From the NCBI GenBank assembly GCA_003258725.1, contig QHMG01000013.1:1-64000 (forward strand): a stretch of 64,000 nucleotides of DNA. Direction: 5' to 3'. A program made the position numbers and the translations under genes. Under the pieces are notes generated by a model, which saw only the letters and a program-made list of their open reading frames with translations, was not told the origin of the DNA and did not search any database. Every line of letters starts with the position of its first letter. The first letter of the stretch is position 1. The stretch comes from Candidatus Melainabacteria bacterium. Its GTDB lineage: Bacteria > Cyanobacteriota > Vampirovibrionia > Gastranaerophilales > Gastranaerophilaceae. Positions 60,896 through 64,000 of the stretch are shown here, piece after piece.

Positions 60896-62482
60896 CTACA
60901 CAACTTTTGGTTCTTTATCAATTTCTTTTTTCACTTCTGTTAATTCTGTTGTTGCTTCACGAGTCAAAGCGTCCATATCATAGCCGTTTTCGTCAACATC
61001 TTCTTTAAATCCAAAACCGTATTGGAAGGCTGACGGGATTTGTGAAACTAATTGCTCGTATTCACCAATTACAGAATTTACGCAATGTACAACACCAGGA
61101 TTGATAACCACAACTTCGCCTTGTTTAACTAATTTTACTGTTGGTTTGCCGTCTTTTAAGATATTTAATGCTGCACAACCACTTGTCACTAAGTAAACCT
61201 CAGATTGAGCCTTATCATCTCTTGCTGGGTGTTTATGTAATTTTTCTGAACTGTGTAATTTACGCATATCAACCGGTATTTCAATGTCAGATTGAACCAT
61301 TGAAGTGCCTAAACTCATCGCTTTGCCGTCTTTTGTTGACATCGCAGTTGAATTTGTAACCCAACAACTTGGCTCTAATGACCAGTTGTTTAATTTTTTA
61401 TCAAAAGAATACATCGCAATATCATCTGACAAGAATTTTAATCCCGTTAAGTCATAGCCCGTTTTGTTATCTTGTTTCCACGCTGAAACAACGGTGTTAA
61501 CTTCATCATCAGAGAATTTATTTCTGTCTAAACGACCTCTTAATTCATCTTCATTTTTAAAATCTTTTGTCCAGAACACTTTTTCATCATGTGGAATATT
61601 TGATTTATGTAAAACTTTTTCGTCTTTTAGTTTTTGAATAACTTCATCACTCATTTCATGACGAGAACCTTTTTTACTAATTTTGCTCTCCATTTTAGCG
61701 TTGCGAACACTTGTGTATAAAGGCATTAAAGAATCTACTTCCTCTTTTGAGAAGCCGTTTTTTTCAAGTTCTTTTGCTTGATATTCTGGAACGTAGTAAT
61801 GCTTAAATTTTACGTAATCGTTATCTTTTACATCAACAATTTCTTTTTCAATTAATTTATTTACAACATTTTGGTCAAATTTGTTTTTGTTAATTTCGCC
61901 ATTATAAAGACGTGCATTAATCCACATTAATTCAGCATACTTGTTTTTAATCATTTGATCGTCTGATTGATTTGAATAATTTGAATACCAATCAAAGTTT
62001 TTGTCTGAAGCCATTAACATAGGATATCCTTTTGTAACTTCAAACTTGGCATTTGAGCCTTTATTAATTACAAACGCAGTGTTTTCTTTAATTTCAGTTG
62101 TTTTACCGTCTATTGTCACTTTACCTGTGGCTTTTTTAGGGAATACGACATGCGTATCCCTATCGAATGTGTTAGTATTTTCTAAGTATTTTTTAGCATT
62201 ATTACCATAAATTAATTCAGTATTTGTACGTTCTTCGATAATAAAACCACCATTTTTAGTAGGCTTCAACTCTGTTTCATGCCCGTCAGGACTTAAGACA
62301 GTAGCCTTTGTAATCATAGGAGCATTGCCAGTAAAGTTGATTAAGTGTTTACCATACGCTAAATTAGGCAATGTAGCAAAATGAGAAGCAATTTTTGGTG
62401 TTTCCGCTTGCTTCCTTTGGGGTAAATGTATATTACTAATGGTCTCTAATTTAGTGTTTTTAATTATTGGGGTAACGTTCAA
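60896..62482 (-). CDS. Large protein with C-terminal cupin domain
   Basis: A 528-aa protein with no Sec signal. The last 150 residues form a cupin-like barrel (SSEKLHKHPARDDKAQSEVY, LVTSGCAALNILKDGKP, GEVVVINPGVVHCVNSV), with His residues able to bind a metal. The N-terminus reads MNVTPIIKNTK, then YGKHLINFTGNAPMI; the short FTGN-type motif near the N-terminus is one I associate with many proteins of this bacterial group. The middle 300 residues are mixed and unassigned. Possibly a sugar isomerase or oxidoreductase relative; function unknown. Confidence 0.6.
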   Translation of the reverse strand: MNVTPIIKNTKLETISNIHLPQRKQAETPKIASHFATLPNLAYGKHLINFTGNAPMITKATVLSPDGHETELKPTKNGGFIIEERTNTELIYGNNAKKYLENTNTFDRDTHVVFPKKATGKVTIDGKTTEIKENTAFVINKGSNAKFEVTKGYPMLMASDKNFDWYSNYSNQSDDQMIKNKYAELMWINARLYNGEINKNKFDQNVVNKLIEKEIVDVKDNDYVKFKHYYVPEYQAKELEKNGFSKEEVDSLMPLYTSVRNAKMESKISKKGSRHEMSDEVIQKLKDEKVLHKSNIPHDEKVFWTKDFKNEDELRGRLDRNKFSDDEVNTVVSAWKQDNKTGYDLTGLKFLSDDIAMYSFDKKLNNWSLEPSCWVTNSTAMSTKDGKAMSLGTSMVQSDIEIPVDMRKLHSSEKLHKHPARDDKAQSEVYLVTSGCAALNILKDGKPTVKLVKQGEVVVINPGVVHCVNSVIGEYEQLVSQIPSAFQYGFGFKEDVDENGYDMDALTREATTELTEVKKEIDKEPKVV

Positions 62483-62702
62483 TTTGTTTATACCTATATA
62501 TTACAACCTATATTATTAATTGTCAATTATACACTTTTTGTTTATTTACATTTTGTTACACAAATAGTTCATAACTGCCGCAATACATGTAATATATCTG
62601 AAGATTTAAAATTGCCTTTTATTCGATTTACAACTTTACAATTGTTACATTCATAATAAAAATAATGATTATTTATCTTTGTTTTTAAGCTATAATTTAG
62701 GT

Positions 62703-64000
62703 ATGGCAAGAATTAAACAACTATCAAAAAATCTTATAAATCAAATTGCAGCAGGTGAAGTTATTGAACGCCCAATGTCTGTGGTAAAAGAATTGGTTGA
62801 AAACTCAATTGACGCTGGTGCTACAAAAATTAGCGTTGAAATAAACAACGATTGCCGTGATATTCGTGTTGCAGATAATGGTTCAGGTATTCACCCTGAC
62901 GATATCATGCTTGCTTTTTCAAAGCATGCCACAAGCAAAATTGAAAATTCTGATGATTTATATGCCATAAAAACACTTGGTTTTAGGGGTGAAGCCTTAG
63001 CTAGTATTATTTCTATTGCAAAAGTTACTTGCACAACACGAACAAAAGATTTTGATAACGGTTTTAAGGTTGAATGTGCAGATTCTGAGGTTAAAAAATC
63101 TCAAATTGGCTGTGCAGTTGGTACAATTATGAATGTAAAAGACTTATTTTACAACATTCCAGCACGTTTAAAATTTTTAAAAAATCCTAGAACAGAATTT
63201 TCATACATTCAAGAATTAATTCAGTCATTAGCTCTTATTAATACACATGTTGCGTTTGAGCTTAAAAACAACGACAAAACTGTTTTAAAAACAAATGGTT
63301 TAGGCAATCTTTTAAACACAATCAAGGATTTGTATTCAAAAGATACTGCAAGTCATCTAAAGGAAGTTTTCAAAACTGATGAACTTTCAGGACTTAAAAT
63401 TTCTGGGTATGTTTCAACTCCAGATTACACTCGTTCTAGTAAAAAATACAATATTTTCATCAACTCTAGAACTGTAAAATGTCCAATTTTTCAAAAAGCA
63501 ATTGATACGGCATACAAAAACCTTATTGCAAAAGGAAAATATCCGTTTGTTGTATTAAATTTAGAACTTCCACCAACAGATGTTGATGTAAATGTTCACC
63601 CAACAAAAAAAGAAGTTCGATACAAAAATACAAACCAAATTTTTAGTTTTATTTACGCTGGCGTTGATATGGCGCTATCAAATTACGTCGAAAGACAAGC
63701 GACAGAAAGCCTTAGCGTTATTGACTTTACACCAACACAAACAGAGCAAAAACCGTTAGAAGACGTTTATGTAAGCGATTTACCACTTAAAAAGCCTGTT
63801 CAAGATGTATTTTTAAAACCTGTCAGAGATATTCCGACAAAAACATCTTACACTCCACAAACAAGCGAAAGACCTTACAAAGAGTCCCAACAAACTCAAC
63901 AACAATCTTTTATCAAGCATGCAGAAATTCAAGAGCTTGAAACTGAAGAAAAAATTATTGGTCAATACGCTAAAACTTACATTCTTATTGAAAAAGAGGA
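62703..64000 (+). CDS. mutL: DNA mismatch repair protein MutL (3' end outside the window)
   Basis: 432 codons from ATG 62703 are visible; the gene runs off the end. The GHKL ATPase domain is complete: QIAAGEVIERPMSVVKELVE, NSIDAGATKI, RVADNGSGI, FSKHATSKI and LGFRGEALASIISIA. The transducer domain has FINSRTVKCPI and DVNVHPTKKEVRY. A Gln/Pro/Thr-rich linker begins near residue 345, and the C-terminal dimerisation part starts at the edge (IIGQYAKTYILIE). Confidence 0.96.
   Translation, partial: MARIKQLSKNLINQIAAGEVIERPMSVVKELVENSIDAGATKISVEINNDCRDIRVADNGSGIHPDDIMLAFSKHATSKIENSDDLYAIKTLGFRGEALASIISIAKVTCTTRTKDFDNGFKVECADSEVKKSQIGCAVGTIMNVKDLFYNIPARLKFLKNPRTEFSYIQELIQSLALINTHVAFELKNNDKTVLKTNGLGNLLNTIKDLYSKDTASHLKEVFKTDELSGLKISGYVSTPDYTRSSKKYNIFINSRTVKCPIFQKAIDTAYKNLIAKGKYPFVVLNLELPPTDVDVNVHPTKKEVRYKNTNQIFSFIYAGVDMALSNYVERQATESLSVIDFTPTQTEQKPLEDVYVSDLPLKKPVQDVFLKPVRDIPTKTSYTPQTSERPYKESQQTQQQSFIKHAEIQELETEEKIIGQYAKTYILIEKE

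Overview
The window is a low-G+C, gene-dense stretch of a diderm, flagellated, apparently fermentative bacterium. The flagellar genes include both P-ring (FlgI) and L-ring (FlgH) proteins. Kdo/LPS genes (waaA, kdsC, kdsD), an SLH-domain envelope protein, a PilM/N/O-like type IV pilus module, a GH57 glycosidase, ETF genes and an OPA-family transporter are also present, and no photosynthesis or respiratory-chain genes are seen. Together with a family of proteins ending in a shared C-terminal signature next to flagellar genes, this best fits a non-photosynthetic relative of Cyanobacteria (Gastranaerophilales / Vampirovibrionia, 'Melainabacteria'). That assignment is inference from recalled family traits, not from a database search.

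Layout. 1-8.6 kb: the 3' end of a plus-strand gene, then a minus-strand flagellar operon read as transglycosylase-flgF-flgG-flgA-flgH-flgI-flgJ-small ORF-flgN-flgK-flgL. 8.8-8.9 kb: a predicted structured small RNA with its own promoter. 9-18.4 kb: housekeeping genes (ligA, a SIMPL protein, trxA, a DnaQ-like exonuclease, an OPA transporter, gmk, a Nif3-like protein, a MATE exporter). 18.4-26.6 kb: SLH protein, CoA-dehydratase-activase-like protein, a WecA/MraY-type transferase that seems to start at AUU, glyA, LysM and TPR proteins. 26.7-28.3 kb: a small accessory patch with a phage head-morphogenesis-like gene and a membrane protein. 28.4-35.2 kb: yjbQ and a minus-strand operon (NfnA-like, a 58-aa Cys protein, etfB, etfA, purA, GH57). 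35.3-40.6 kb: surface-glycan genes (IspD/TarI-like, Rossmann-repeat protein, GT8, methyltransferase, FrhB-pyruvyltransferase fusion). 40.6-50 kb: waaA, an aminotransferase, an ACT protein, an HD-GYP protein, a sigma-28-driven surface or flagellar-type protein, an alanine/glycine symporter and a GT4. Two intergenic spaces here carry look-alike small-peptide/antisense-RNA loci. 50-55.3 kb: primary sigma factor, rlmB, nadA, PilMN fusion and PilO. 55.3-64 kb: orphan DNA methyltransferase, uppP-queD-kdsC-kdsD operon, STAS-like protein, radical SAM protein, cupin protein and the start of mutL.

The most interesting items are three. (1) Two unrelated short hydrophobic peptides (24 and 32 aa) share an 11-base 5' leader start, a very strong ribosome site that can be sequestered by base pairing, and a predicted antisense RNA with promoter and terminator inside the peptide gene: the layout of a type I toxin-antitoxin system in two copies. 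(2) A perfect sigma-28 promoter drives a 567-aa protein whose C-terminal signature recurs in the truncated gene beside the flagellar operon. (3) A transferase gene's essential N-terminus can only be read from an AUU start with a well-placed Shine-Dalgarno sequence.
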